A stretch of 33,033 nt of DNA from assembly GCF_900187365.1 (NCBI RefSeq), contig NZ_FYDG01000021.1:1-33033 (forward strand). Reading direction: 5' to 3'. Below are positions 23,134 through 32,227 of the stretch, piece by piece. The notes below the pieces were generated by a model. That model was not told the DNA's origin, made no database searches, and was given only the letters and a program-made list of their open reading frames with translations. The number at the start of each line of letters is the position of its first letter. Within the stretch, counting starts at the first letter, position 1. Origin of the DNA: Rhodoblastus acidophilus (lineage in GTDB: Bacteria; Pseudomonadota; Alphaproteobacteria; Rhizobiales; Beijerinckiaceae). The translations under genes were made by a program, and so were the position numbers.

Positions 23134-24858
23134 TCATAGCCCATCCCATTCGGGAATTTGCTGGTCTCGCCAAAGCCGGAGCCTTTGAAAACGCATTCCT
23201 TCAAAGATGTCGCCCAATTCCAGGCCGTCGTTTTGCCAAAGCGTCGGAAGGCTGGTTTTCGCTTCGCTGATGAACTGCGGCGCCAGATGGTCGGCGCGCT
23301 CATAAGCGTCGCGCCACCACGACAATACGCTGTCGCGGCTCCGGCTAAGGAGATCGGCCGTCGGAAGCTTGTCCTTTTTCTTCTTCTGATTCAAGGCTCG
23401 ATGCGAAGGCATCAGATTCCAGAGGTCGCCGCACGGCCAAGCCGACCATGGAAAAGCGTGGTCCATGTCGAGCGTCTGAGTGGTCAATTGTTTTCCACTC
23501 CACACGCAATATAGCGAGCCCTGGTCCATCAGGGACAACGCGCGCGTTCTCGCGATCGCCACGTCACGGTCCGGTTCAATCCACGTCATGGCGGCCGCGA
23601 TTGCGCCGTCATTTAGAGTTCTTGTCATGCGCTGGGCATAGCCCTTGATGATCCGGATCCATTCCGCGACGATCGATGGCTCAATCCAGGCGCTGTAGCG
23701 CTGCATCGCGCGCCAGATGTCGCGCGGCACGAGCAGCGCGCCGAAGGAAGCGAGATAGGTCGCGTCCAGCGTCAGAGTTCCGCACGACCAGGTTTTCGAG
23801 CCGGCGACATAAGGAAAAATCGCCCCCCCTTTGGCGTAGGTCGTGAAATGTGCTGGGTTGTCGCGGATCGTGACTGCGGCCGCCTTGAGCGCGGAATGAA
23901 CGATCTTCGTATCCTGCGATGAAAATGTCGCGCCTGGCCGCAGATTGATGGCCGGCACGACGCCGGCCAGAATGGCGCGCGTGGATTCCTTGCAAAAATC
24001 GAGACGTTCGCCGCCTTTGATGTTGAGGCTGCTCTGCGGCAGATCGGCAGCGAGCAGCGGCAGATAAAGCCTGAGCCAATTGAGCGCGACGAGCCCCAGC
24101 GGCACGGCGACATGATCGTCGCCCTGATCCTTGGCCATGCCGGCGGCGCCGTCGGCGGCGCGGCAGAGCGCCCGCAGCAGTCCAAGCTTGTACGTCGACG
24201 TCTTGCTGTCGTTGAGGATGATGTGGCGCAAAATCGGCAAGGCGTTGGTGCCGTCGTCCGGCAAGCGCAAGGCGATCTGATGCCATTGGACGTCTTTGCG
24301 CCCAAGCAGATCGGCAACCTTCTGACGCGGCAGCACGACGAGGCCATGGGCGCGCGCAAGGTTTTCGATATCTTCAACATCAACGGCGTGAAAGCCGCGG
24401 CCTTGGTCTTCGACTCCGTCGCGGATCGTCATCACGATCAGACCGCCCGATCGGGTCAGCGAGACCAGCTTGCGAAATGCGCGTGTCCGGTCGGCCGCTG
24501 GCAAGTGCATCCAGACGGCGCCAAGGTGGACGACGTCGGCGGAAACGCCCAACGCCATCGTGGCCGTCAATGACGGCAGGCGGTCGCTCAGCCATTGTAT
24601 GGCCGGCGTGTCGTGGCGCTTCTGAGCTTCGACGCGCATGTTCTTCGATGGCTCCACTGCGATGACGCGGTAGCCTTTCGAGGCGAACCACGCGGCGTCG
24701 CGCCCGCTGCCGGCGCCAATGTCGATCACCAGGCCAGGAGCCTCCGGCAGTAGATGCGAGAACCAACCGTGCAGGTTTTCCGGCTGCAAGCTTTCATATT
24801 GATCGACGACCGCGCTCGCGTTGCGATCGTACCCGGCGATGGTCTGGTCGATTGTCAC
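23134..24858 (-). CDS. SAM methyltransferase - HNH fusion protein
   Basis: A 574-residue protein. The N-terminal 160 residues form a class I SAM-dependent methyltransferase: motif I is VIDIGAGSGRD (44-54), with the acidic end of strand 2 at AVEPSKN. No DNA-methyltransferase catalytic motif (NPPY or PC) is seen, so the methyl acceptor is unknown. The middle (about 200-440) is of unknown fold. The C-terminal part has an HNH-like site: CVWSGKQL (451-458), DMDHAFPWSAWPCG (464-477) and NLMPSHRALNQKKK (481-494). Its start overlaps the 3' end of the upstream HNH gene by 4 nt. The two form an operon that looks like a defence or modification-linked nuclease unit. Confidence 0.75.
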   Translation of the reverse strand: MTIDQTIAGYDRNASAVVDQYESLQPENLHGWFSHLLPEAPGLVIDIGAGSGRDAAWFASKGYRVIAVEPSKNMRVEAQKRHDTPAIQWLSDRLPSLTATMALGVSADVVHLGAVWMHLPAADRTRAFRKLVSLTRSGGLIVMTIRDGVEDQGRGFHAVDVEDIENLARAHGLVVLPRQKVADLLGRKDVQWHQIALRLPDDGTNALPILRHIILNDSKTSTYKLGLLRALCRAADGAAGMAKDQGDDHVAVPLGLVALNWLRLYLPLLAADLPQSSLNIKGGERLDFCKESTRAILAGVVPAINLRPGATFSSQDTKIVHSALKAAAVTIRDNPAHFTTYAKGGAIFPYVAGSKTWSCGTLTLDATYLASFGALLVPRDIWRAMQRYSAWIEPSIVAEWIRIIKGYAQRMTRTLNDGAIAAAMTWIEPDRDVAIARTRALSLMDQGSLYCVWSGKQLTTQTLDMDHAFPWSAWPCGDLWNLMPSHRALNQKKKKDKLPTADLLSRSRDSVLSWWRDAYERADHLAPQFISEAKTSLPTLWQNDGLELGDIFEGMRFQRLRLWRDQQIPEWDGL

Positions 24859-25760
24859 GAGAAGCGCTCACGATGGCGCTGAAGATAAGAGCGGTTTGGC
24901 CAGTGCGCTTCATTTTTCGGCAGGATAATGCCGCTCATTTGCCGCTCGAACAGCCGCTGCAGCTCGCTGGGAATCTTGTTGTGCGAGATAAGCAGCCGGT
25001 AGTCATCCGATATCCGGATCAGGCCGCGGTCAAACAGCCAATGAACTGTGCCCGACAGGGCAAGGCCGCTCTGGACCACGTCAGGACCGTCTCCTTCGAC
25101 GGGCCAGATGTGCGCGGCTTGCACTTCCACCTTGCCGCCGCCGTTGACAATTTTGAGTCCGGTGATGGCGCAGGTGTTGTCGTAGGCCGTGCACACGGCG
25201 GACGGGAACGCAGCGTCGCGGATCTTGCGATTGAGCAGGATTTGCCTTATTTGGCGCTCTTGCGCTTCCTCCGGCGCGTCGATCAGCGCGCGCGTGTCAG
25301 CGTCGCAGTGATCGGGATCGAGTTCGAGCTTTATGGCGTTCGCCGGGTCGAAGACGTCACTGAGTCCTGCTTTGACGATCGCCGCGAAGTCCGCTGTCGA
25401 GACCGGCCGCACCGAACGTCCCTGGATTGCGGCGCCTCGGCCTTTCTGCGGAGCGCTCCGCATTATCTCTTCATAAGGTTGCCCGTCAGCGCGGTTTTGC
25501 GGGACGGCGCGGTCAAAGTCGAGAAAGCCGTCGAGCAGCGCGTAGGACGAGCCCGGATCCTTGGGGTCGGGTTCAAGCGCCTTCAGCCGGGCGACCGCGA
25601 AATAACCTGGGGCGCCGTCACCCCTGCGAGGCTTACGAAAAAGAATCCAGTCGCCAACGGCCGCCTCCGCGACCTTCAAGTAATTGTTGGGGAAATGATA
25701 TCGCCGGGGAAGAAGGTCGTCATAACCAGAGTCCGGCTTCGCATCGAAAATGATCGGCAT
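24855..25760 (-). CDS. HNH_2-type endonuclease with unknown N-terminal domain
   Basis: A 301-residue predicted nuclease. The ATG at 25760 (MPIIFDAKPDSGYDD) is listed; a TTG at 25778 with GAAAGG upstream would add 6 residues. The N-terminal domain (YHFPNNYLKVAEAAVGDWIL, GYFAVARLKALEPDP) has the look of a PUA/EVE-type base-reading domain, which is an inference. The C-terminal HNH_2 core has CAITGLKI, VQAAHIWPVEGDG (H217) and TVHWLFDRGLIRI (H240, D244, R245), all expected residues. It overlaps the methyltransferase-HNH gene by 4 nt and is the first gene of the pair. Confidence 0.8.
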   Translation of the reverse strand: MPIIFDAKPDSGYDDLLPRRYHFPNNYLKVAEAAVGDWILFRKPRRGDGAPGYFAVARLKALEPDPKDPGSSYALLDGFLDFDRAVPQNRADGQPYEEIMRSAPQKGRGAAIQGRSVRPVSTADFAAIVKAGLSDVFDPANAIKLELDPDHCDADTRALIDAPEEAQERQIRQILLNRKIRDAAFPSAVCTAYDNTCAITGLKIVNGGGKVEVQAAHIWPVEGDGPDVVQSGLALSGTVHWLFDRGLIRISDDYRLLISHNKIPSELQRLFERQMSGIILPKNEAHWPNRSYLQRHRERFS

Positions 25761-25941
25761 CTGGGTCGCTTCATGCAATGTCGCCTTTCATTTTTGTTGA
25801 TGTGTCGGCGAAGGTCAACGCTGAAAGCCGTGAAGCGCGATCCCTTCGCGACCTATTGAGTGTTTTTAGGCTCCGAGCCGGCATTCATGGCTTGGCTTAT
25901 GTTCGCCTCTCGTTCTAAGTTGCAGAACTTGGCTTTGAGAA

Positions 25942-26853
25942 GTGAATTTCGTGCTCAGCACCATTGTCGTTCCCAATCGCAATTCCTGGCGTCATTGCCG
26001 CGCAAAAGCGGCCCTGGGCGGCAAGCACGGCCTGAAACTGCTGACGATCGATCAGCTTGCGGCGCGTCTGGCTGGCGGCTTTCTTCAACCCATTGATCCC
26101 GAGCACTTGGCCACGGCGGTCAAGGAGTCGATCGGCCTGGGGTTGGGCGAACTCGACGCGATCAAGACCTTGCCCGGTTTTCAGCGCGCCGCAGCCAACA
26201 GTCTGTCGAAAGCCTGGAGCGCCGGCCTTAGTCTGGAAAACGAGGCGAAGGCCGCCATCGACCCGGCGACCCGGACCAGACTGGAGGCGCTCGCGCTGTT
26301 GGAGCGAGAAGTGCTGGCGCGGTTGCCCAAGAACGAGCTGACGCCCAACGATCTCGTCGCGCGCGCGCTCGGGCGCATAGGTTTCGCGCGCGTCCTGTTC
26401 GGGCCGATCGAGGTTCAAGGCCGAACGGAAATGTCCCCGGTCTGGCGCCCGCTTCTGGCTGCGCTTGCCAGAGTAACCGAGGTCGCATGGGTCGCCGAGG
26501 CGCGGCGCGTTCCGCCCTGGCTGACGGAAATGGACGTGAAAACCCTGGAGCGCGCCCCTGAACGACCCGCGCGACGCGCCATCTCCTGCGCCAGTCCCCG
26601 GCATGAAATCCTGGAGGCGATGCGTTGGGCGCGCAGTCTCCTCGCCAAAGGGATCGGGGCGCACGAGATCGCCATCGCGACGGCGTCTCCGGCCGGGTGG
26701 GACGATCATGTCCTCGCGCTGGCCGCGACCGCCAACATCCCCATTCATTTCATTCACGGCCGCGCCGCGCTCGATAGCGCCGAGGGACAACTCGCGGCCG
26801 CTTTGGCCGAGGTTCTTCTGCGCGGCTTTCCGCAGAGATACTCTCCGCCTTGA
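25942..26853 (+). pseudogene. AddB/PD-(D/E)XK-type repair protein, N-terminal part only
   Basis: A GTG at 25942 opens MNFVLSTIVVPNRNSWRHCR, typical of the AddB-like proteins with an inactive helicase start and a C-terminal PD-(D/E)XK nuclease. Further matches are GLKLLTIDQLAARLAGG, EILEAMRWARSLLAKG and ANIPIHFIHGRAALDSAEGQ. Homology ends at about 26840, then 4 stray codons lead to a stop. The nuclease domain is gone. The break coincides with the 3' end of the opposite ABC ATPase gene, so one recombination event cut both. It has no role as it stands. Confidence 0.7.
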
Positions 26854-29446
26854 TGTCGGCGATGAGCTGCTCGATGAAGGCCAGGTCCGACTCGAATGCG
26901 GCTGGATCTGGGGTTGAGACGGTTTCTGACGCCGGATTGTCATGGCTGTGCGTATTGGCTTTTGTCATTCCATCATGGAATCGGATCGCGAGCGCGTCGG
27001 ACAGATGCACCAGGCGCAGCTTTTGAGTCTCAATCCTGTCGACGCCGCGCCGGACCACGTCGCAAAAGATGTGTTCTTCTACGAGGCGCTCATAGCTGTC
27101 TCGCAGGCGCCCATAAAGGTGCTTCACCTTGAATTCGTAATCGGACGGGCTCGACGCGTGGAGCTTCTTCAATGGCGAGAAGTCGTTCCGGATTCGCGCG
27201 AGGCGCTTAGTGACGCTCAGCCCTTTCCACGACACCCCGGCGGGATCGACCTTGCCAGCGTTGGCGCTGTCGGCGAAGAGCGCGATGGTTTCGGTCGTTA
27301 CGCCGAGATCATCGGCTTCTCGGCATAAATCGTTGAAGAAGATCAAGTCGTGCGTAAAGACAATTACCTGGCGCTTATGCGCCTCGGCCACGATGCGGGC
27401 CGCGACCTTCAATCCGCGATCACGGTCCAAGGATGAAACGGGATCGTCGATGACGATCGGACCCGCTCCTTCCGTTACAGCGATTTCCGTTAGAAATGCA
27501 GCAAGCGCGAGCGCGCGCTGCTCGCCTTCGCTGAGAATTTCGGAGGTCAATTTTGTTAGCGTGGTGCCTGGATTGGTTTGGAACGCGGCCTTGGTTTGTC
27601 CGCTCTTTCGCGCTAAACCAACCTTGAGGTGCGTTATTTCCAAAGTTTTACGTTCGAATTCGAAATGGTCTGTCACAATTTTCGTCAAATGCGTGTCGAC
27701 GAGTTCATTCGCCTTCTGAGTAATGCCCTTCGTCTGAACCTCAGCAAGCGCTGCGGTATATAGCGCATCCTTCTTGAGAAGATCACGGCGTTTGATCACA
27801 CGATCACGACCTGCCGCGAGGATCTTGCGATCGGCGAGCTCAGCCCGCTCGGTCTCCAGCTTCGCGCGCTCACCACTCTGATCAGCCTTCGCCAACGCAT
27901 CGGCCTCGGCGGATAGCACCGTCGACAAGTCTTGCAGGGCGCCATGCGGGGAGACCAGAGCTGCGACGGCTAACGGGGACGGTGGCGTCTCAGGTGTCCG
28001 AAGCGAGGCCAGAGCGGTCGCACGTCTGGCTTCTACTTCCTTCTTGAAGGACGTAACCGCATCTGCGAGTTCCGCATTGCGTTTACGGATCTGTTCGAGC
28101 CGGGTTGCCCAATCCTTCGACGCGAATATCTCGACCTGAGGCAGCGACGCGATCGCCTGGGTGACCGCAGTTTCAGCCTGGTCAGCAGTTGCAGCGAGCG
28201 ATCCGCTGACGAACGCCTGAAAGCGGCCCATGCGGTCCGACGCTTCAGCGCTGAGCGGTTGCTGGCAGAGAACGCAGGTTTCGGTCGCCTCCGGCGTACG
28301 GAGGACCGGAAACTCACGGCCGGCATAGGCGTCCGTGATTGAATAGTCGCGGGCAGCAAGCCAGAGCCGCCGCCAAGTTTCACCACCAACACCAGGGAGA
28401 GGTTCACTTGAGAAAAGGTCGGCGGCCTTCGTGCCCGCAGCTGTCCGCGCGTCGATGGACTGCTGCTTGAGGTTACGATATCCGTCAAGCTGCTTGTCGC
28501 TGAATGCCTGACCAAGGCTGGCAGATTCGGACGCTAGGTTTTTGACCCATGTGGAAAGCGCGGTCACGTCGGCAGCTGACGCGGTGTTAGCGGCGAGTAT
28601 ACGGGTCAGCTCGTCGATGCGCTTCTCGTCATCAGGTGAAAACGTGGCCGCAGCGTCGATCTGCGCATCTGTCGTCTTGCCGTTGAGGCCGGCATAGAAG
28701 GTCTGGGCCTTTGTCGTTCTGGGTGTCTCGAAGGCAACGGTAACAAGAGCGACCTGATCCGTAATGGGCTTACGCTCAGCTTCCAGCTTATCCCTGAGGG
28801 TGAGGCAAAGCTCATTCAGTTTGTGAGGCAAGGCCAAGCCGAAAGGAAGAAACTGGATCTGGTTTCCCCCATCGACATAAAGTTGTGCCGCATTGCTGTC
28901 GAACACTGCGACCTGCAGCAGGGCCTCCGACGCGGGCGCGCCAGCGGTCCAGGGCACGACGACATCACCGCCGCCCAGGTCGACGATAATTTCGGCTTCT
29001 TGCGGCCCCCCGCTTGATCCGTAGACGTCAGCGAGCACCTTGAGCTTGGCTGGATTGTCAGTGCGGGTGCGACAGGCTGTGCGGAAGATTCGGACGAAGC
29101 CGCTCTTGCCGCTGCCATTGCGACCATACACAATCGTCATGCCATTGGGTGTGAACGACAGCGCGGCGGCCGGCACGAGACGGTTGACGTTCTTGACGTT
29201 GCGAATACCTTTGATCTGAAGAGGCGATCCGCTCGCGACAGACGCAAGGTGAGCTTTGCTCAATGGGGTCGGCGCCTGGGGCTTCGCGGCCAGAGGAAAA
29301 CCTGCTTTCTCTTTGATAAGATTAAGCAATTCTGTTTCGTCTTGTCCGCTCAGGCTGGCCGCCCCTGCAAGGCGACGTAGGGCATCTTGGCGCCATGGGG
29401 CCAGCTTGGTCGCAGACCAATCCAGGATTTCTTCGACCGCCCCCAT
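26750..29446 (-). CDS. Zn-hook ABC ATPase of the RloC/AAA_13 type
   Basis: An 898-residue Rad50/SMC-like ATPase. It has an N-terminal Walker A GRNGSGKSG (108-116), then coiled coil with a zinc-hook-like CVLC (C391, C394), a second coiled coil, signature LSEGEQRALA (638-647), Walker B and D-loop PIVIDDPVSSLD (663-674) and H-loop FTHD (697-700). The C-terminal region (YGRLRDSYERLVEE, RRGVDRIETQKL, MTKANTHSHDNP) is shared by AAA_13-type defence ATPases; an anticodon-nuclease triad as in PrrC/RloC is not clear. From about residue 868 (26843) the frame reads antisense of the AddB-like gene, giving an alien basic tail of 30 residues. ATG 29446 has GAGAGA upstream. Confidence 0.8.
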   Translation of the reverse strand: MGAVEEILDWSATKLAPWRQDALRRLAGAASLSGQDETELLNLIKEKAGFPLAAKPQAPTPLSKAHLASVASGSPLQIKGIRNVKNVNRLVPAAALSFTPNGMTIVYGRNGSGKSGFVRIFRTACRTRTDNPAKLKVLADVYGSSGGPQEAEIIVDLGGGDVVVPWTAGAPASEALLQVAVFDSNAAQLYVDGGNQIQFLPFGLALPHKLNELCLTLRDKLEAERKPITDQVALVTVAFETPRTTKAQTFYAGLNGKTTDAQIDAAATFSPDDEKRIDELTRILAANTASAADVTALSTWVKNLASESASLGQAFSDKQLDGYRNLKQQSIDARTAAGTKAADLFSSEPLPGVGGETWRRLWLAARDYSITDAYAGREFPVLRTPEATETCVLCQQPLSAEASDRMGRFQAFVSGSLAATADQAETAVTQAIASLPQVEIFASKDWATRLEQIRKRNAELADAVTSFKKEVEARRATALASLRTPETPPSPLAVAALVSPHGALQDLSTVLSAEADALAKADQSGERAKLETERAELADRKILAAGRDRVIKRRDLLKKDALYTAALAEVQTKGITQKANELVDTHLTKIVTDHFEFERKTLEITHLKVGLARKSGQTKAAFQTNPGTTLTKLTSEILSEGEQRALALAAFLTEIAVTEGAGPIVIDDPVSSLDRDRGLKVAARIVAEAHKRQVIVFTHDLIFFNDLCREADDLGVTTETIALFADSANAGKVDPAGVSWKGLSVTKRLARIRNDFSPLKKLHASSPSDYEFKVKHLYGRLRDSYERLVEEHIFCDVVRRGVDRIETQKLRLVHLSDALAIRFHDGMTKANTHSHDNPASETVSTPDPAAFESDLAFIEQLIADIKAESISAESRAEEPRPKRPRVVPRRYRARRGRE

Positions 29447-29546
29447 TGGTGAATCTCTCTATCCGTTTAGTGCTGAAAACGGTTAGAGCGTAGCCCTAGC
29501 TATGGGTTCGTCAACCACAATATCGCCATTTTTTCCCGTCCCAATC

Positions 29547-30675
29547 TTACAAAATCCCCCAGGCGCGATAGCGCCGCCGCCCCGTAAGCTCTCGCAAGCC
29601 CAGCTCGGCGATGAGGTTCTGCCCGGCCCGGGCCGAAACGTTCAGCGCCTTGGCCAGCAATTCGGGAGTGACGATCGGCTTCTCCAGGGCAAGGTCGAGC
29701 GCTTGCGGCAAATGTGACGTGCCCCGCCGACCCTTCAAGCGACCCTCGCGCGAGGCCCGCGCCAGCAGCCAGCGGTCGTGATCCTTCATGCCCTGTTCGG
29801 CGGCGGCCTGGATCGCGCGGCGAGCCAGAACAGTATTTTGGCGACGGGCTCGCCCTGCTTGCGCCGGAGGCGGCCCGCCGCCCGCGCGCCCGAATTCACA
29901 CACATCAGATGGCTCGCGGTCTTACCGCGCTGGCGCAACAGCGCGGCGACGAGCAGGCGGCCGAGCCAATCCACATGCTGCAGCGGCTCGATGTCGTCCC
30001 ATAGGACAGCGGCGATTGCGGCCGCCAGCACCGGCGGCAGATCGGCGGTCCCGGCGACGCCGTCGCGCCATTGGTCGAGCCTCTCGTTCTCGTCCCAATC
30101 GAGATCGTAGACCAGCGGGTCGCGGTCTTCGCGCGCGACCACGGGTTTGCGTTCGAGCGCAAGGTTCGTCCGCGCCAGTGCGGCGTCAAGGGCGGCAAGT
30201 TCGGCGGCAAGCGGATCGTCGTCCGCCGGATCGTCGGCGTCGGCAAACAGAGCCCCCGCCCCTTCTTCGTCCTCATCCGCAACGGCCGTCTCCGCCCTTC
30301 CCTCCCCTTCCGGCAAAAACCCGCCGCCGCGCAGAGTGGCGAGGCCGGCCGGCGACAGCGCCCAGTCTGGCGCCGCGGCGAAAATCTGGCGACGCGCCGC
30401 CAACACCGCGCGGCCCGGAGCAACTCCGACGTCGGGGCGCGGGCGTCCATATGGGCGTCGTGGAGGACGAGGTCTTCGAGATGGGCGAGTTCGCCTTCAA
30501 TCCAGAGCGAAGCGCAGGCGTCGGCGAAATGCGTGCGTTCGATAAAGCCCTGGCGGATCGGGCTGGCGCGCAGGCGCTCGTCGAGTCGGGCGAGCGCGTC
30601 TTCGGCGTGCGCCAGCGGCCCCGCGAGCGCGCGCCACGGCAGGGAGTCGAGAAAGCCGACGCTCAACGGAGGCAT
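29547..30675 (-). pseudogene. RHE_PE00001-type HTH protein, two frameshifts
   Basis: A plasmid-borne rhizobial family with a DUF1612 core and a C-terminal HTH. It starts at 30675 (MPPLSVGFLDSLPWRALAGP, then IRQGFIERTHFADACASLWI). Near 30405 one base is missing: after LLRAAR the next frame gives AARRQIFAAAPDWALSPAGL. Near 29830 a second shift leads from KILFWLA to AIQAAAEQGMKDHDRWLLAR and the HTH (VTPELLAKALNVSARAGQNL, GLRELTGRRRYRAWGIL). All parts are in order, so the gene was complete before two indels. It lies beside an integrase, as usual for the family. Confidence 0.8.
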
Positions 30676-31159
30676 CGAGAGGCCGGCTTGGCGAAGCGAG
30701 GATCGTTCATGACGATTTTTCCGAAAGCTCGGCCGGCTTGGGTTACATTTCTCATGATTTCAGCATGTTGTCCGGTCGCTCCTGAAATCCGCAGCTAAAA
30801 ATCCGGCGCGAATTTTAGCTGCGCGCTTCAATTTGAAATCGGCAATTAAAACCGACAAGCGGACCGGCGATTTGCCCCCAATCGAGCCTTTCCACGATGC
30901 TTTGAGCGAACGGCAAACGCCTGCGATCCCTCGCTATATTTCGTTATTCAGAAGCTATCATGCCTTTGGCTTCCGTCATAGCCGCATCTTGTCGGCAGGC
31001 GTTTTGACTATCGATAAGGATAGCTTATTATTCTGCAATACTCTGCAGCATATCTATTTGCTCATCTCGAAATGAATAAATGCGCAAAGACGCACGATCC
31101 GCGTTATATATTTGCGTTAAAACTCAGCTCGTACGCGTTCCCGTAACGTTACACGCCGT
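30676..31159. other. AT-rich gap between the RHE_PE00001-type gene and the integrase
   Basis: About 480 bp. One plus-strand frame (30833-31075) lacks a ribosome-binding site and protein character. It holds an 11-bp inverted repeat at 30790-30823 and a smaller one around 31008. Base composition is lower in GC than both neighbours. Confidence 0.4.
30790..30823. repeat. 11-bp perfect inverted repeat
   Basis: CGCAGCTAAAA (30790-30800) and TTTTAGCTGCG (30813-30823) are separated by 12 nt. The position, about 115 nt upstream of the RHE_PE00001-type start, fits an operator for that HTH protein; as RNA it would be a hairpin. Confidence 0.5.
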
Positions 31160-32227
31160 CTACAGGCCCGCCGCTTTGGTCAAATTCACTCGGAAGCGGT
31201 CGCGGCGACGCTGGTAGCGCTGGGTCATTTCGGCGCTGGCGTGGCCCAGCTGCTTTTGCACATAGCGCTCGTCGACGTCCGCCGAGGAGGCGAGGCCGGC
31301 GCGCAGCGAGTGCCCCGCGAATTTTTCCGCGCGCTCGGCTTCGGTCAGATCGGGCTGGACGCCGGCGGCGAGCGCGGCGCGCTTGACCAGGCGCGCGACA
31401 TGGCAGTCGTGAAGCCGATCGGCGCCGACTTTGCGGCCCTCGCCGGTTACGCGCCGAAACAGCGGCCCATGGCCGATGCGGGCGAATTCCAGCCAGGTCA
31501 TCAGCGCGGCGACCGGGCATGTGGGCTCCGACTCGCCGCGCCCGACCTCGCGCCACCCCGTCTTGCCGCGCAACGTGATCAGCACGCCCTTGTCGAGGAT
31601 CTCGACCCAACCGGAGCCGTCCTCGGTCTGGCCGCGCCCGCAGTCCAGGCCGACGATCTCTGAACGGCGCAGGCCGCCGGCGAAGCCGATCAGCAGAATG
31701 GCGCGATCGCGCAGGCCCCGCAGTTCGCCGCGGTTCAGCGTTTCCAGCATGGCGATCAGATCGTCGCGGAGCACCGCCTCCTTCTGCGCCGGCGGCGCGC
31801 CATGGGTGTTGCGGACGCCGGCGAGCACGGTGGCGATGTGGCGGTCCTTGCGGTCGAGGGGCGCGCCGCGCTGCGTGTAGCTCCAGGTCAGGGCCGACAG
31901 GCGGCGCTCGATCGTCGCGACTGAATTCGCTTGTCCGTCGCGGCTGGCCGCGCCGGAGGCGCAGGCCGCGATGTAGAGGCCGACGACCTCGGGATCGGGC
32001 GGCATGACCTCGAGACGCTGTCGGCGACACCAGGTGGAACAATGCCTCCAGTCGGCGGCGTAGGCCCGCTTGGTGTTCGCCGAACTGGCGGCTTTGGCGT
32101 AATCGCGGGCGCGCGCGGCCAGCGGCTCCAGATGCGGCGACAACGCGGAAGAAGGCGGCCCCGGCGAGCAGTTGGCTGCGCGATGGCGTGGCGGGAGGAT
32201 TTGCGTCGTCGGCGGAAAGATGGCCAT
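31160..32227 (-). CDS. Tyrosine recombinase / integrase
   Basis: A 355-residue site-specific recombinase with an N-terminal SAM-like core-binding domain (about 35-140: SANTKRAYAADWRHCSTWC) and a catalytic domain with the full residue set: R187 in GGLRRSE, K222 in LRGKTG, H306 and R309 in GHSLRAG, H329 in QLGHASAEM and the nucleophile Y338 in MTQRYQR. The ATG at 32227 shares one base with the vapC stop (TAATG), so it is translated with the toxin-antitoxin pair. It resembles plasmid and integrative-element recombinases that resolve or integrate; its att site is not proven. Confidence 0.9.
   Translation of the reverse strand: MAIFPPTTQILPPRHRAANCSPGPPSSALSPHLEPLAARARDYAKAASSANTKRAYAADWRHCSTWCRRQRLEVMPPDPEVVGLYIAACASGAASRDGQANSVATIERRLSALTWSYTQRGAPLDRKDRHIATVLAGVRNTHGAPPAQKEAVLRDDLIAMLETLNRGELRGLRDRAILLIGFAGGLRRSEIVGLDCGRGQTEDGSGWVEILDKGVLITLRGKTGWREVGRGESEPTCPVAALMTWLEFARIGHGPLFRRVTGEGRKVGADRLHDCHVARLVKRAALAAGVQPDLTEAERAEKFAGHSLRAGLASSADVDERYVQKQLGHASAEMTQRYQRRRDRFRVNLTKAAGL

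Noticed and set aside
29788-30798. Plus-strand frame of 336 codons
   Set aside because: It is antisense to the RHE_PE00001-type gene, and its Arg/Pro/Ala-rich product has no family signature.
30833-31075. Frame of 80 codons upstream of the integrase
   Set aside because: No ribosome-binding site, AT-rich DNA and no recognisable protein feature.
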